Assembly: GCF_964656455.1 (NCBI RefSeq)
Contig: NC_135715.1
Coordinates: forward strand, 73,793,414 to 73,857,413
Direction: 5' to 3'
Origin: Halichoerus grypus
Lineage: Eukaryota > Chordata > Mammalia > Carnivora > Phocidae
DNA length: 64,000 bases
A program made the translations under genes and the position numbers. Below the pieces are notes generated by a model. That model saw only the letters and a program-made list of their open reading frames with translations, was not told the origin of the DNA and did no database searches. Of this stretch, positions 12,120 to 25,000 are shown one piece after another (the stretch's first letter is position 1; each line of letters opens with the position of its first letter).

Positions 12120-13285
12120 AGAGATCTCCTGAGGAGAAGAAAGCCACAAGACTGGAAAGCAAAGAAAACTCATTAGTGTCCCCAAAACTAGCAGCCAAGC
12201 TATAAAACTAAGAGAGTCCCTCATTGTTCAGAAAGTTGGCAGCCTAGCTCTAAAACACAGAGATCTCCAAGGTCTTACTGGGATCATTCTGAAGCTCTGC
12301 TGAAAACAAAGTCCTGATCCCACTCTCAAAATATTTGAAGGTAATGACGAAATCAATCTAACTCTCGCTACAGCAAAGTCCAGGCCCAGCTCAATCCCCC
12401 ACATTAGCAGCACAACCAAAAAAGGGACAAGCCCTTTCCTGGGGGGTAGATATTCACCAGTCTTTACCGTTTGTTACACACAATGAACAGTACACGATAA
12501 AAAAATTATGGAAGAGGAGAAGAACATGATTCATAAAAAAGAGAAAAAATAGTCATATAAGTTTATATCTCCATAAACCCATATATGACCCTGATGTTGC
12601 AATCAGCAGACATAACTATGTTAAATGTACTAAAGAATCATGTGGGAAAGATGAACAGATGAACATGAACAGGAAGGATTTCAGCAGAATAAAACAGAAA
12701 CTAAACAGCTTAACAGAAAAGCTAGAAATGAAAATTACAACTTCCAAAATAACTACTACAATGAGCTTAACAGCAAACTGGAAACAGCAGAAGGTTCTGC
12801 AAATCTGAAGGGGGGGGGGGAACCAATAATTTAAAAACAAACAAACAATAAAACTTCCCAAGATCTGTGTCACAATATCAAATGGTTCAACTACAGGTGT
12901 AACTGGGAGTCCTGGAAGGTGAGGAAAGAGAGAATGGGACAAAGAAATATCTGAGGAAAAACATCTGAAGACTTTCTAGATTGTGATGAAGGAAATCAAC
13001 CTACAGATCCAAGAAGCTTACTCAATTCCAAGGCGGATAAATACAAAGAAAACCACACCTAGGGACATCACAGCCAAACTGCTGAAAACCAAAGATAAAG
13101 AGAAAATATCCAAAGCCACCACAGGAAAAAAGCCATATTGAATATTGGGAACAGCAATAAGACATGTATTTTTATCAAAAATAATGAAAATCAGAATGCA
13201 ATGAAGTGACATTTTTAGAATGCTGAGAAAGAGGAAAAAACAGTCACACAGAATTTTTTATCCAGAAAAAATACTTTCAAAAACA
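12120..13285 (+). mobile_element. Old L1M, ORF1 region (outer layer of an L1 nest)
   Basis: Clear old L1 ORF1 text: ATGACCCTGATGTTGCAATC, ATCCAAGAAGCTTACTCAAT and ACAAAGAAAACCACACCTAG, then CAAACTGCTGAAAACCAAAG. The frame is broken by many changes. The first 170 bp may be L1 5' UTR. The same ORF1 resumes at about 15875 after an inserted L1. Confidence 0.8.
12807..12820. repeat. Poly-G run
   Basis: A run of about ten G inside the L1 ORF1 remnant; probably slippage-prone. Confidence 0.6.
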
Positions 13286-13289
13286 AACG

Positions 13290-15870
13290 TATCAAAACTT
13301 AAAACTCTTGAGCTGCAAAGACTGTTAAGAGGATGAAAACAAGCTACACACAGGAAGAAAATATTTGGAAACTGAATATGCAACAAAGGCCTCCTATCTA
13401 GAATATATAAAGAAATACGACAGCAGTTAAAAAAAAAAAAAAAGCAAACAATCCAAGTATAGAATGAGCAAAAGACATAAAGAAACATTTCATCAAAGAG
13501 GAGACACTGATGGTAATCTTTATTAATAGCCAACTTCAACAGTCAACATCATTAGCCACTAGGGAAATGCAAATTAAAACCACAATGAGATATCACTATA
13601 CACATATTAGAACAGTTAAAATAAAAAAATAGTAATAATACCAAGTTCTGATGAGGATCCAGAGAAACTAGATTACTCATATACTGCTGGTGGGGATGTA
13701 AATGCGTACTACTCTGGAAAACACTTTGGCAAACTCTTACAAAACTAAACATGCACTTGCCATTGCACCTGTAATCACATTCATGGGTATTTATTCCAGA
13801 GAAATTAAAACTTAGCAGCTTTATTCATGATACAAAAATACTAGAAACAGCTCAAATGTTATTTGGGTGGATGGCTGAACAAACCTGCATCCATACGATG
13901 GTTTACTACTCAGCAATAAAAAGGAAGAACTACTGATACATACAACCATCTAAATGGGTCATAAGGGCATTTTGGACTGTTTTTATAATAAAGTGTTATT
14001 ATGATGTAGGACATGAGATACACTGTATAATAAATGGCTCACAAACATGCTCCCAGAAGTACATTCTGAGTATATTTCTGGCTCATTTTTTTATTAGGTG
14101 GGCATAAGTACTATTGTGGATATTTAGGAATATAACAAATATTAACACTACTATTTTAACTTCCCCAAATATTCATGGATTGTACAGTGAATCAAGAAAA
14201 ATGATGTCACTTTCAGTTGTTAGTATTTCTTGAACTGGGAATCTGTTCACTCCTGCAGTTTATTTTTAATTCACTTTTTAAAATTTTTAATTCACTTGAT
14301 TTTACTCAAAATTGTTTTTGTAAATTAAAATGGAGCCCATCTTGCAAAATGATATTACTCAGACACCCTGAACATGATGATCTGCTTCACCTCTTATTCC
14401 TATCTTCGATCACAGCTGCAGAACATGATTTCCAGTGAAGACAGAATTGTTTATCAAGTCTTCTAAAGAAAAAGTGCCATACCCATATAGTCAGTTTTAA
14501 TTAGCTTATTATCTTGGGTTTGGTGAAACCTTTTTTTTTAATTGAGATATAGCTGACATACAGTGTTATATCAGTTTCAGGTGTACAACATAGTGATCCA
14601 ACATTTATATACATTATGAAATGATCACCAGGAAAAGTATACTCTTGTCACCAAAATTATCACAGTATCATTGGCTATATTCCCTATGCTGTACTTTTCA
14701 TCTCTGTGACTTACTTATTTTATAAATGTACCTCTGTACCTCTTAATTCCCCTCCCCCTCTGGCAACCACCCAATTTGTTCTCTGTATTTATGAGTCTAT
14801 TTGTTTTTGTTTGTTTTATTTTTTAGATCCCACAGACAAGTGAAATCATAAGGTATTTGTCATTCTCTGTCTTATTTCACTTAGCATAATACCTTCTAGG
14901 TCCATCCATGTTGTTGCAAATGGCTGAGAAACAATCTCTTATATACAGGGAGCACTCTTCTTTATCCATTAATCTACTGATAGACACTTACGTTGCTCCC
15001 ATTGTAAATAATGCTGCAATGTACATAGGGGTGCATATATCTTTTTGAATTAGTGTTTTCATTTTCTTCAGATAAATACCCAGAAGCAGAACTGCTGCAT
15101 TATATGGTAATTCTATTTTCAATTTTTTGAGTAGCCTCCATACTGTTTTCCATAGTGGCTGCACCAATTTACATTCCCACCAATAGCACATGAGAGTTCC
15201 CTTTTCCCCATATCCTCACTAACACTTGTTATTTCTTGCCCTTCTAATTGTAGTATTCTGACAGGTATGAGGTGATATTTCACTGTGGTTCTGATTTGCA
15301 TTTCCCTAATAGTTAGTGACGTTGAGCTTCTTTTCATGTGTCTGTTGGCCATCTGTATGTCTTCTTTGGAAAAATGTGTATTCAGGTCCCCTGCCCATTT
15401 TTTTACTAAGGGCATTTTGCTTAACGAAAATGATTAGTCTCAAAAAGTTACATACAGTATAATTCAATGTATGTAATATTCTCAAAATAAAACAAGTACA
15501 GACAGGGAGAACAAGAAATAGGGACCAGGGGGTAGGGTAGATGAGATTACAAAGAAAAAGCACAAGGAAGATCTTGTACAGTGATGAAAGAATACCACAT
15601 CTTTGATTGTGGCAACAGTGACACCAATCTACACATAATAAAATTGTACAGAACTACACCTACACACAATGTAACTGAAAATACAGTGAAAAGTGAATAA
15701 GGTTTGTAGCCTAGTTAGTAGTAATATACTAATAACAATTACCTGGTTTTGATACTGTAGTACCAGGTATACCAGATGTCCCCATTTGGGAAAGCTGGAT
15801 AGAGGATACATGGGACTGTAAATTTTGTGAAATTTCCTGTGAGACTATAAGTATTTAAAAATAAAAAGAA
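13290..15870 (+). mobile_element. L1M 3' end (ORF2 end and 3' UTR), interrupted by an antisense L1
   Basis: Left part: GACTGTTAAGAGGATGAAAA, CATTAGCCACTAGGGAAATG and GTTTACTACTCAGCAATAAA, the C-terminal ORF2 region. The right part (15420-15870) continues with GATTAGTCTCAAAAAGTTAC and ends in AAAATAAAAAGAAAGC. It sits inside an older L1 ORF1, with CAAAAACAAAC on the left and GAAAGCAAAC on the right as a possible decayed duplication. Confidence 0.82.
13975..15406 (-). mobile_element. Antisense L1MA/MB-type 3' end with about 560 bp of extra 3' sequence
   Basis: A 13-bp perfect duplication, TAAGGGCATTTTG, lies at 13962-13974 and 15407-15419. Within it, 14530-15406 is antisense L1 3' end, from TTTTTTTTAATTGAGATATA through GTGGCTGCACCAATTTACAT to GTCTTCTTTGGAAAAATGTG, where it is 5' truncated. 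The remaining 13975-14529 is not L1 and lies on the L1's 3' side. That layout fits a 3' transduction with a decayed tail; an unrelated later insertion is the alternative. Confidence 0.65.
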
Positions 15871-15874
15871 AGCA

Positions 15875-16010
15875 AACTAAAGACATCTTCCAATATACCA
15901 AAGCTAAACAGATCCATACTACAAAAGAACTTTAGCAGTTCTCCAGACTGAATGAAAATGATACTAACCAGACCAGACAGAAGCAGAAAGGAAGGAACAA
16001 CACCAAAGAG
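15875..16010 (+). mobile_element. Continuation of the outer L1M ORF1
   Basis: TAAAGACATCTTCCAATATA, TACAAAAGAACTTTAGCAGT and CCAGACTGAATGAAAATGAT continue L1 ORF1 from about 13285, after the inserted L1 ends. Confidence 0.65.
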
Positions 16011-16019
16011 ACATCGGCG

Positions 16020-17000
16020 CAAAGATTTTCATTAATTCAACTAGTATTTGTTAAATATCTTTTCTACAATAGTTTCTATGGTCAGTACCATGAAATCAAG
16101 GACAAATAATACTCAATCACACAGCCTAGCTTACAAACCTATAAATGAATATTACCAACACTGCTACTAAAGATTCTGTCAATCGAAGTGTAAACACTGC
16201 CTGTAGTCATACAGAGTCTTCCAAAGAGGAAGCTGTCATGACAAAACAGTAAGAAAGCCTTCTTGGAGCTGAATTTATAAATGAATGTTAAGTGAACAAG
16301 TGAGGGACAGTATCCTAGGCCGAGTCCATCCAGCCACTGAAGGACAGAAGAGTTAAGACACAAATGTGGAACTCCAACGGTTCAACACACCTGGAGAATA
16401 AGGCAGAGGAAAACCCCTCATTACAGGAAATGATGAAGGGCAGATTGCAGGGAGGGCAAGCAGAGCACACAATCTCTGCTGAAGTTCAAACTTCACTCTG
16501 TAAGCAACCAGGAGTGTTTGAAGGAATTTATTTAGGACAGCAATAGAAGATGGGCCTTTCAGGAAGACAGCTTTGGCAGTAAGGATGATACACTAGAGAA
16601 AAGTGACATAGGAGGTTAGAACAATAATCTAGTAGTCCAGGGAACAGGTGGTAATAGGCTTAAACTGAAACAGGAGCAAAGAGCATGGAAACGAAGGGGC
16701 ATGCACCGACTAGCTAAGGATAAAGAGGAAAAGGGAAGGACTGAGAATCATGCCCACATTTCCAACTTGGGTGCAGAAAAGATGTTACTTTCATTGATCT
16801 CAAAAGGGAACAGAGCAGTAGGGAGCAGATTTTGATGGAAAGATAATCATTACACTGTTGGGGAATGTGAACCTGAGGTACAGGGGGATCTCCAGTATCT
16901 AGTACATACAGAGTTAGAGCCTGGGGTAAGAGGCCACAATCACCAGCACTGGCTGTAGAAGCAGCAATAGATGGGACTGCCAAAGGGAATGAGTACAAAA
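16020..17000 (-). mobile_element. L2 (antisense)
   Basis: Starts with the antisense L2 tail (TTAATTCAACTAGTATTTGT) and runs through GACATAGGAGGTTAGAACAA, ACTGAGAATCATGCCCACAT and AGTATCTAGTACATACAGAG in L2 order. About 1 kb of diverged element. Confidence 0.75.
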
Positions 17001-17389
17001 TGAGAAAGAAACAGCATTACAGATCAAATCCTAGAAGAAAGCTCTTTTAAAAGAGTGGGGGTGTATATTGTTACACTTCTGTTGTCAGTACACGTTCAGA
17101 CTTAAATTATTTCAACTAATAATTCTGTCAGTAATATATCTTAAAGGAATAAACACAAATGTGGGCAAAGATCTATAAAGATATTCTCCCTCCAATGTTA
17201 TTTCCAATAATAAAACAGAGAAGAAATTAAGTATGCCAAACAAAAGAATTAATTTAAAGCAAATTAGGCTAGATCTATAAAATAAATTATTATGCAACTA
17301 CCTGGGTAGCATTTCAGAAGACTTTTTAATTATGGGATAAAATTCTTATGACATTCAACAAAAAAGCATACAAAGCAGTGTCTATAGTA

Positions 17390-17600
17390 TTTACTGATAC
17401 AAGACTATTTCCTGAATACCTATTATGTACTGGGTACTGGGCATAAAACATAGTAAAAGACAATTTCTTGTGTTTGTGAAACTTGGATTCTACTGGAAAG
17501 TGACCCAGAAAGGGTAGATAAAAAAACCTGCAAGAGAATCTCAAATGAAGTAAATGTTAAAAAGACAAACATAACAGGTGATATAATAAGAGAATATGAT
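17390..17600 (-). mobile_element. L2 3' end fragment (antisense)
   Basis: CTGAATACCTATTATGTACT, GGGTACTGGGCATAAAACAT and TTGGATTCTACTGGAAAGTG match the antisense L2 tail. Confidence 0.75.
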
Positions 17601-17604
17601 CAAT

Positions 17605-18290
17605 TATATAAAAATATCTGGAACTGACTTAAAAGAAATAAGCCTCAAGATTAATAGTAAAAATAATGTAAAATAAAAATTTAAAACAAAGCAAATTTCA
17701 GGTGGCTTAGTAAATGGTCTAGAAAAATGAAGGTGTAATTATAAACAAAGTGCCTGGGCCCTCGATGGTTTCTCCTTCATCATCACCAGGAGGCAGAACT
17801 TCCACAAAAACTCTCACTTTCCAACTCTCGAAACCAGGAAACTCAGGAAGTACAGGAAAGCAACATGCGTAAGGGAGACTGTGCTTTTGCTGAGCTGCTC
17901 TGGGCCAAAATGAACGCCTCTGTAATGCGGAAGGTAGAAAATCTCACATGTGAGCCTTCCATCTATAAGCTAAGACAGTATTTTTTCCATTTTTCATCTT
18001 CTTTATAGTACAACCCTCCACCCGCACAGACACACACATGTTCACCTAAGTGCATTCATTCACTCACTGAACCAGTATTACATGGCAGCATGGCAGGGAC
18101 TCACTTAAATCACATCGGCCCTAGAAACAGGGCTGAAGATGCTATTGAAACTTAAGGACCGCTTCCTGTAATGCAAGCATCAGACTGTTGTAATCAATTT
18201 GTGAAAAGACTAAACTGAAGAAAAGCCCTGAAAATACTGACACAGTTGTACAACATATTACAGAAACACCCTGTGAAAATATTTTCTCTG
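17605..18290. other. Unassigned sequence
   Basis: No repeat or exon recognised; 17750-17960 is less AT-rich than its surroundings. Confidence 0.4.
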
Positions 18291-18294
18291 TCTA

Positions 18295-18317
18295 AAACAC
18301 ACACACACACACACACA
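18295..18317. repeat. (AC)n microsatellite, about 11 units
   Basis: Uninterrupted CA/AC dinucleotide run between CTAAA and GCTGAAC. Confidence 0.95.
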
Positions 18318-18602
18318 GCTGAACATTTATCTTCATCAAATTACCCTTCAGCAGGTAATTGATAAGAATGTCTTCGTATTAGAGACAGAAAAATGAGAAA
18401 GCATTGTACAGTAAAAATTCTATAATTCCATGAAGAAACTGCTGAGATTCACTCCAAAAAAAAAAAAAAAACCCACAAAAATATTCCTAGTATTCTGAAA
18501 AGTAAATGTGATTTAAATTAACTACTTGCTTTTAAAAAAAGTCAATTGTCAGAATGAGATATTATCTCATTAGAGACTGGTTAAATAAAGCACTTTGCAG
18601 AG

Positions 18603-18809
18603 ATGGGGCGCCTGGATGGCTCAGTCGTTAAGCGGCTGCCTTCGGCTCAGGTCATGATCCCAGAGTCCTGGGATCGAGCCCCACATCGGGCTCCCTGCTC
18701 AGCGGGAAGCCTGCTTCTCCCTCTCCCACTCCCCCTGCTTGTGTTCCCGCTTTCGCTGTCTCTGTCTCTGTCAAGTAAATAAATAAAATCTTTAAAAAAA
18801 AAAAAAAAG
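18603..18809 (+). mobile_element. Can-SINE, young arctoid type
   Basis: Intact sense copy from GGGGCGCCTGGATGGCTCAG to AAATAAATAAAATCTTT and a 15-A tail. A perfect 13-bp duplication, GCACTTTGCAGAG, lies at 18590-18602 and 18810-18822. The A and B boxes of the tRNA-like promoter are intact by eye. Confidence 0.97.
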
Positions 18810-19189
18810 GCACTTTGCAGAGGTTTGATGACATCAGAAACTCCATTAAAACCGTAATACAGCAAAACTTACCAGTAGAAAGATCAGGCAAAACCCAGAA
18901 CGATCTAGAATCAGTCTGATGTGGAAAGCAAAAGAGTAAAACAACTCCCTCTCTCCTCCTAGGTCCTTGAGAACTACTACCTAATACGTCCTCCAGCCAG
19001 ACGTCCATTCTGAAGTAACAGCTGAGTACCCTGGGATTAAAATGTTAACAGTGAACCAGGTAGAGAAGTAGTATGGCATGGAGTAACCAAGAGCTACAGG
19101 CATCAACACCCAGCTGCTCCCAAAGCTTCCCCAACCTGAAGAAACATAACACAGCCCCTGGACCTTTGCTCTCCACTATCCACACTCCT

Positions 19190-20226
19190 GCTCTTCCTGG
19201 TTTCACCCAGTCTCATGGTTTTAATACCAAACGCACACTGACAACTCCCAAGTTTACATCTCCAGCCAAGACCACTCCCCCGAACTTCGAAACGGTATAC
19301 CCAACAGTGACCTCAACATCTTTACATGGAGGTCTAATAGGCGCTCAAATTTAACCTGCCCAGGAACCCTCACTACCACCTGCCAATCTGCCCCATCTCA
19401 GTTAATGGCAGCTCCACATTCGCAGATGCTCAGGTCAAAAACCCTGTGCATCCTTAAATTCTCTCCCTCACACACCTCACACTGGATCCATCAGGAAATC
19501 CTACTGGTGGTTCTGCCTTCTAAATATATCCAAATCAGACTGCTCCTCCCACCTCAACTGGTTCCATCCTAACCCAAGCTGTCAGGCAGCTCTCACCTGC
19601 CGCCTCCACCTGGCTGGTCTCCTGCCTCTACCCTTTTCTCCCAATTCTAGCAAAAGGGAAGTCGGATCATGTCTCTCCTCCATTCAAAACCCTTTAATGG
19701 CTGTTCATCTCATTCAGATAAAAGCCAAAACCCTTACGATGACCCGGAAGAGCTATAGGACCTGCCTCCTTCCCTCCCTTTACCACTCTGTCCCCATCTC
19801 TCTCATTCTACTTCAGGCTACCTCCCTGCTCTGGCCTCCTCCTAGCTCTCCCTACACACAGGAGAGCAGCCAGCCCTAAAACCTTTGCCTCTGCTACGAC
19901 CTCTCCTGGAATGTTCTTCTCTACCCATCCCACGCCCCTCATGCCTCCTTCAAATCTCTATTCGAATACCATCTTCTCTGACCCAACCCCCACATAAAAC
20001 TGCAACTTCTTTAATGATTTCTTTTTCTCCATAGTACCTATCATCTTCTGATATGCTCTGGGTATGTGTGTAATTAACTAATTTATCTCCTTCACTGCCT
20101 AAAATGTCAGCTCTGAGTGGAGGGGAGGGATGTTTTTAGTATTTAGTTCACGGGTTTCTCCCCAGTGAACAGAACAGTACGAGGCACATAGAAGGTATTC
20201 AGTGACTAGTCGCTGAAAGAATGAAG
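19190..20226 (+). mobile_element. L2, about 1 kb with 3' end
   Basis: Long colinear L2 match: TTTTAATACCAAACGCACAC, CAAGTTTACATCTCCAGCCA, CTAATAGGCGCTCAAATTTA, TCATGTCTCTCCTCCATTCA, AAACCCTTTAATGGCTGTTC and the tail GAGGCACATAGAAGGTATTC. It covers the end of the L2 reverse-transcriptase frame, now broken, and the 3' UTR. Confidence 0.92.
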
Positions 20227-20229
20227 TTT

Positions 20230-21795
20230 GTACAGCATTTCAGTCCTACTTTTTATATAGAAGAAATGAGAGAATGACGAGATTACCAGATTTTAGATGT
20301 GTTTATTTGGACCTTTTCCTTGGTGACCTCACCCAGTGATCTCACGCAGATCTGCACAGAACTTAAAGCTCATGTAGATTGCTTTCCCTGAGTAAATTTC
20401 TAGGGGATATTTCTGGTTTAAAACCTACTCTTAAAGATGGTATCTGTAGGAGCAAAGACATTTAAAGAGAATAACCAACAATTTTCCACTTTATGCCTTC
20501 CTTTAGTTTTTTTTCCTCAAATAAAAAAGGTCCAAATTCAAAAAAATTACTGAAGCAAAAGTAAATACCATATTACATCTTTATACAGAGAGGATGAGAT
20601 GGCAATCTTATTAATACATAATGATTCAAAAAAGGTATCAGAAGTTTCACCTTTTCTTCTGGGTGTGACTACATTGGGGGGGGCACTTCTCAGCAGAGGG
20701 TCACAGATAAGAAATTAACAGGATGGAAATCAAAGCATCCAGGCTTCAAACTAACAACATCCTGACAGTGCCTTTCTTGCAAATTGAGGACTGACAAAGC
20801 ATATTAATGAGAAATACTGTTAAAATGCTATTCAGACACAGGTCTTCAGTTTCAGCTTTCCCAAAAGAATTGGTTGCAAAGGGGAAGGGGAAAATTAGAC
20901 ATACGAGAACAGAAGCATGTTTACGTTTTCCATTCACTCCTGTACACTGAGAGTTAATGAAGCAAACCATCATCTGCATTGGCAGAAACCCAGGAACAGA
21001 GAGGGGCCAGTCAAGGAAGTAATGCAAAAGAAATGCGAAAATGCCTTCAACAATCCTACCTTGGCTTTAATTCAATGTAAGAAGCATGATGACAGTGCTC
21101 ATGAATATTAAAATCTAAAGAAACATCCAGCCAAAGGGAGTAGATTCATCTGTGTTCAAGACAATCCAAAGCATGAGATCAGTCTCTCAGAAATACAGGA
21201 CACCCTACACCCCAAACAACCTACACTAATACAATGGTTTTTCATTTGATTTCGAGAGAACTACACCTATCAATCTGCCCAGCTATGTTGTGCTTCGAAG
21301 AAATAACACAAGGAAAGGTTTAAATACTAGGTATATGCAAAATCACTCTGAAAGTAGTATCATGGTACCAATTTTATTGTAAACATTCAACTAATGTTAA
21401 ACAGCAAGACCCCTCATACAAATGCATCTATTGACAATGCCGCACCAGGCCCAAATCTCGAAGCCTTCATAGGATGTTGCCGCTTGCCTACATAAGTACC
21501 TTTCTAACCCATACGGTCCTTGATCCCCGCTGAGCTCAATTTGCAGGAACGGTTTGCTGTCTACCAAACGCGACAGTTCCCACCATGACACCCCGCTCTG
21601 TGATCACTTCCCTTTAATGCTCTGCTGACACCTGCCCACTCCACTCCACCTAAGCCAGTCCTGAGATGAACCATTTGTAGTGCTCATTTGACGCCTGACA
21701 GAACAAGCTGAAACTTCTTCCAAATAGTCTACAAAACAAAAGACTCCTCCCCACAGCCCACCAATCTGGTTGAACAAAAACAGGGGAACTAAGTA
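20230..21795. other. Unassigned sequence
   Basis: No repeat family recognised. A short G-run lies at about 20674-20683. Open frames here are short and lack recognisable features. Confidence 0.4.
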
Positions 21796-21799
21796 ACTG

Positions 21800-22020
21800 T
21801 CCACCCAATGGTTGATGGAAAAGCAGACATGAAAAAATGCCCAGCCTTACATGATACAGAATAAGTGCAAATTAAAGCCACAGTGAACACCACTGTCACT
21901 TATTAGATTAGCAAAGATTAACAGGAAAAACCCCAGTGTTTGCCAGGATGGAAAGAGAGAGGCACTCTTACACTCTACTGGTGGAAGTATAAACTATAAA
22001 TTAAGCTTTTCAGGACTGCA
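21800..22020 (+). mobile_element. Old L1 3' fragment
   Basis: AATAAGTGCAAATTAAAGCC, TATTAGATTAGCAAAGATTA and TCTACTGGTGGAAGTATAAA match the C-terminal ORF2 region of an old L1. Confidence 0.7.
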
Positions 22021-22024
22021 AAGA

Positions 22025-22670
22025 ATCCAAAAGATCACACTAGATTGCAAGGAAGAAAATACTATTTCCCAAAATGCAATCTGCAATGACAACTGAATTG
22101 GAAGTTAGTTTTAAGGTACTGTTTGGCTTTAGTAGAAACATGAGGGGTTAATGACTCTTTGAAGCCCTAGACTTCCCTCCCAGGAATGTGAATTGGGTCT
22201 CTGTTCTGGTTTATTCTAGTCACATGCACTCTTCAAGAAAGGAAATGTAAACTCAAGATCTTTATCTGAAGAAGTCTCACATTCCTGGGATACTCTATTC
22301 CTATTTAGCACATAAACAACATTTGAGGATTCAATAAACTGACTTTCACTCTTAAGATTATTTTCTGCTTATATTTTTTTCCTAAACTCCCCCCTAACCT
22401 TTCTAATTTCAATAGCGGCAATGTATATCAGCTTATCTAATTATCATATTCATTCCTTCTTAAGGACATTACTGACCCATTTCTTAAATAGATTGAGTCT
22501 AGTATAACTAGACTCAACATATCCCAAACCTCACCCTCTACTTCAGAATATTATTCTTTATAGAATTACAGGATTTCTGGTAAATCTTCTTAGGTTTTGT
22601 TTTGTTTTTAACTAGCAACTTTAAGTCAACGAATCCTATAAGTAATTTTCCAAAAAGAGCTCAAAAAATT
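22025..22670. other. Unassigned AT-rich sequence
   Basis: Nothing recognised. Confidence 0.4.
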
Positions 22671-22680
22671 GTCATCTCTT

Positions 22681-22893
22681 GGGGTGCCTAGGTGGCTCAG
22701 CTGGTCAAGCGTTCAACTCTTGATTTCCTCGCAGGTCTTGAAATCAGGCCCTACATAGGGTCCCGCGCTCAGCAGGGAGTCTGCTTCAGCTTTTCGTGCT
22801 CTCTCTGCCCTCCCCCTCTTCCCCACCCCCACCCCAAACGCACATGCACGCTCTCTCTCATTCTCAAATAATAAATAAATCTTTAAAAAAAAT
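22681..22893 (+). mobile_element. Can-SINE, older
   Basis: Head GGGGTGCCTAGGTGGCTCAG, diverged body, tail AATAATAAATAAATC. Short duplicated flank GTCATCT on both sides. Confidence 0.9.
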
Positions 22894-22899
22894 GGTCAT

Positions 22900-23825
22900 C
22901 TTTCATTTTAAAAACTCACTTTAGTGGTGACTGCCATTCACCAACAGATGAAGGCCAATTTTCTCTCATAATTTGTTCCATTATTTTCCAATCTGTTATA
23001 GAATTATACAAATTATAGATCTGACTTGTCCTTCAAAATGTGAGGTTTGACTTTTAAGAATTATCACGGCCTTGACTGTCTTCTCCCATAAACCAATCAT
23101 TCTGACCAGAGGCTCTTGCAGGACCTAACAATGAACACTCAGAAAGGGAAGAGATACATACATAGTTATTTCAATCATAATGCTCAACTATGACAACACA
23201 AATTCAAGCTTTCAAAGCACTTAATTCTGCTTAAAATGCAATCGTGTTACAGGCTTTGAAAATAACGCACTCCTCCATCCTGTTTTTAGAGAACTTTGAA
23301 AATCTAGACAATATGCTTCCTTTCAAAACACCAACTGCTTACAGAGGAAAAGAAAGAAACAGACAAATGATCTTGCCAAGAAACATTTCTGCAGCTTCTC
23401 TTGGTAGAGTAGCCCTTTCAATGGCTACAAAGATTAAAATTCAATCCTTGATTGGATTGATGATATACCACCTTTTATTATTTAGAACTGAATTTTAGAA
23501 CAGAAAAGAGCTTAGAGAACCAGTTGTTTCCAACTTTTGAAAGTACAAGGGACTCCTCTGTAATGCTAAAAAAATTTGAGGATTCTTATAATAATTGTAT
23601 CTACTGATTGAGAATGTAAAGGAAAAGAAAACTGCAAGTACACCATAATTCTTTAAAAAGCACCTGCAAACATCTGCAGAACTGTAAAACATAAACCTAA
23701 TTTTTTATTACAGAGCCTGTTAATGTCAGAACTAGGTCTAAAACCAAGTCTCCAGACTTAAAATACAGATGGGGCTCTAAGAATCCAGGGTCATTCAGCA
23801 CAGGGGAAGGTTTTCTTTTAGGCAC
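22900..23825. other. Unassigned AT-rich sequence
   Basis: Nothing recognised. Confidence 0.4.
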
Positions 23826-23829
23826 CCCC

Positions 23830-24400
23830 AATAATTCCTTTAAGGACTAGACAAGGTGATTTTAAAGTTCTTATGGAAAACCAAGCAAAGATAGAAAAGG
23901 CAATTCTAAAAAAGAAGACTAAAGAGTAGGGAGCGTCCCTATCAAATACTGAAACATAAAGCTACAATAGTTAAAACAGTGTGGTGCTGACCTCTGAGGA
24001 AATCAACCTAATAACTGCACAGATTAGAAAGTGCAAGAACTAACTAAAGCATACTGAGGAACTCAGTATAAAAGAGATGTAGCATTTCAAATCACTGGGT
24101 AAGAAGTAATTCATTAAATGCTATTGTATCAACAACTGAGTACCCTGTCAGGGGAGAAAAAAAAATCCCAGATTGAGTCCTTACCTCACGCCTTATACCA
24201 CCTGAAGTTCTAACTGGAGCAAAGATATACAAAATGAAACCACTAAAGAACTGGAAAAAACATAGAAGAATGTTTTTCTAATAAGCTTGTAGTGGACAAG
24301 GTGTTTCAAAGCATGACTAAAAAACAATAGAAGCCAAACATGAAACTACTTGAAAACATAAAATATTACTTCATTACAGAAAATTCCATCAACAAAGTCA
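23830..24400 (+). mobile_element. Old L1M ORF2 fragment
   Basis: TTATGGAAAACCAAGCAAAG, AAAGCTACAATAGTTAAAAC and GTGGTGCTGACCTCTGAG, then CCAAACATGAAACTACTTGA, follow the C-terminal third of L1 ORF2. Many breaks. Confidence 0.8.
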
Positions 24401-24834
24401 AGATGAGGTATTAAACAAAGTCCCCTCCAAGCACTACAATTCCAACCAGCACAGAACCCAGGTTCTATGCCATGCAAGTACAGCACTATTTCTGTATTTC
24501 ATACAATCCCAAATCACTAGGAAGTTTTAAAACAACAAAAAAATCAAATCCTACAGAATGCGTGGTAACAACTCAAACACTGCCTAGGCGTATGACATGA
24601 GGCTTCTACAGCACCACCCACAGCTATTATCTCCACTCATGTTAGAAACTATTAGACGTGCAATAAGGCAATATCTTTCATTATGCATTTTGGGACCACA
24701 GTTTAATTTCAACAAAACATACACATAGTAAAGCAATTAAGAGGTTAACAGTTTCCCCGGAATAAGCTTGCTCTGGGGTATATGGCCAGACTGGCAACAT
24801 GCAGGTTCAGCAGTGAATGCTTACCAAATTTATA

Positions 24835-25000
24835 GCATCAACAGAGATTACTGAGCACCTACTGTATGTAAGCTATTATGCCAAACTCCAAGATGATAAA
24901 GAACCAGTCTTCTGCCTTCCAGAAACTAGCTTATTAGTCAAACAAATGATGAGGAAAGGGTATCTGCTTACCAACAGCAATAACATATGTTATGCTTCAA
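24835..25000 (-). mobile_element. L2 3' end fragment (antisense)
   Basis: AGATTACTGAGCACCTACTG, TATGTAAGCTATTATGCC and CAGTCTTCTGCCTTCCAGAA match the antisense L2 tail. Confidence 0.75.

Noticed and set aside
18603..18700. tRNA-like sequence with A and B boxes
   Set aside because: It is the head of a Can-SINE. The acceptor stem and CCA-adjacent end are not tRNA-like and an A-tail and duplication follow. The same holds for the other SINE heads.
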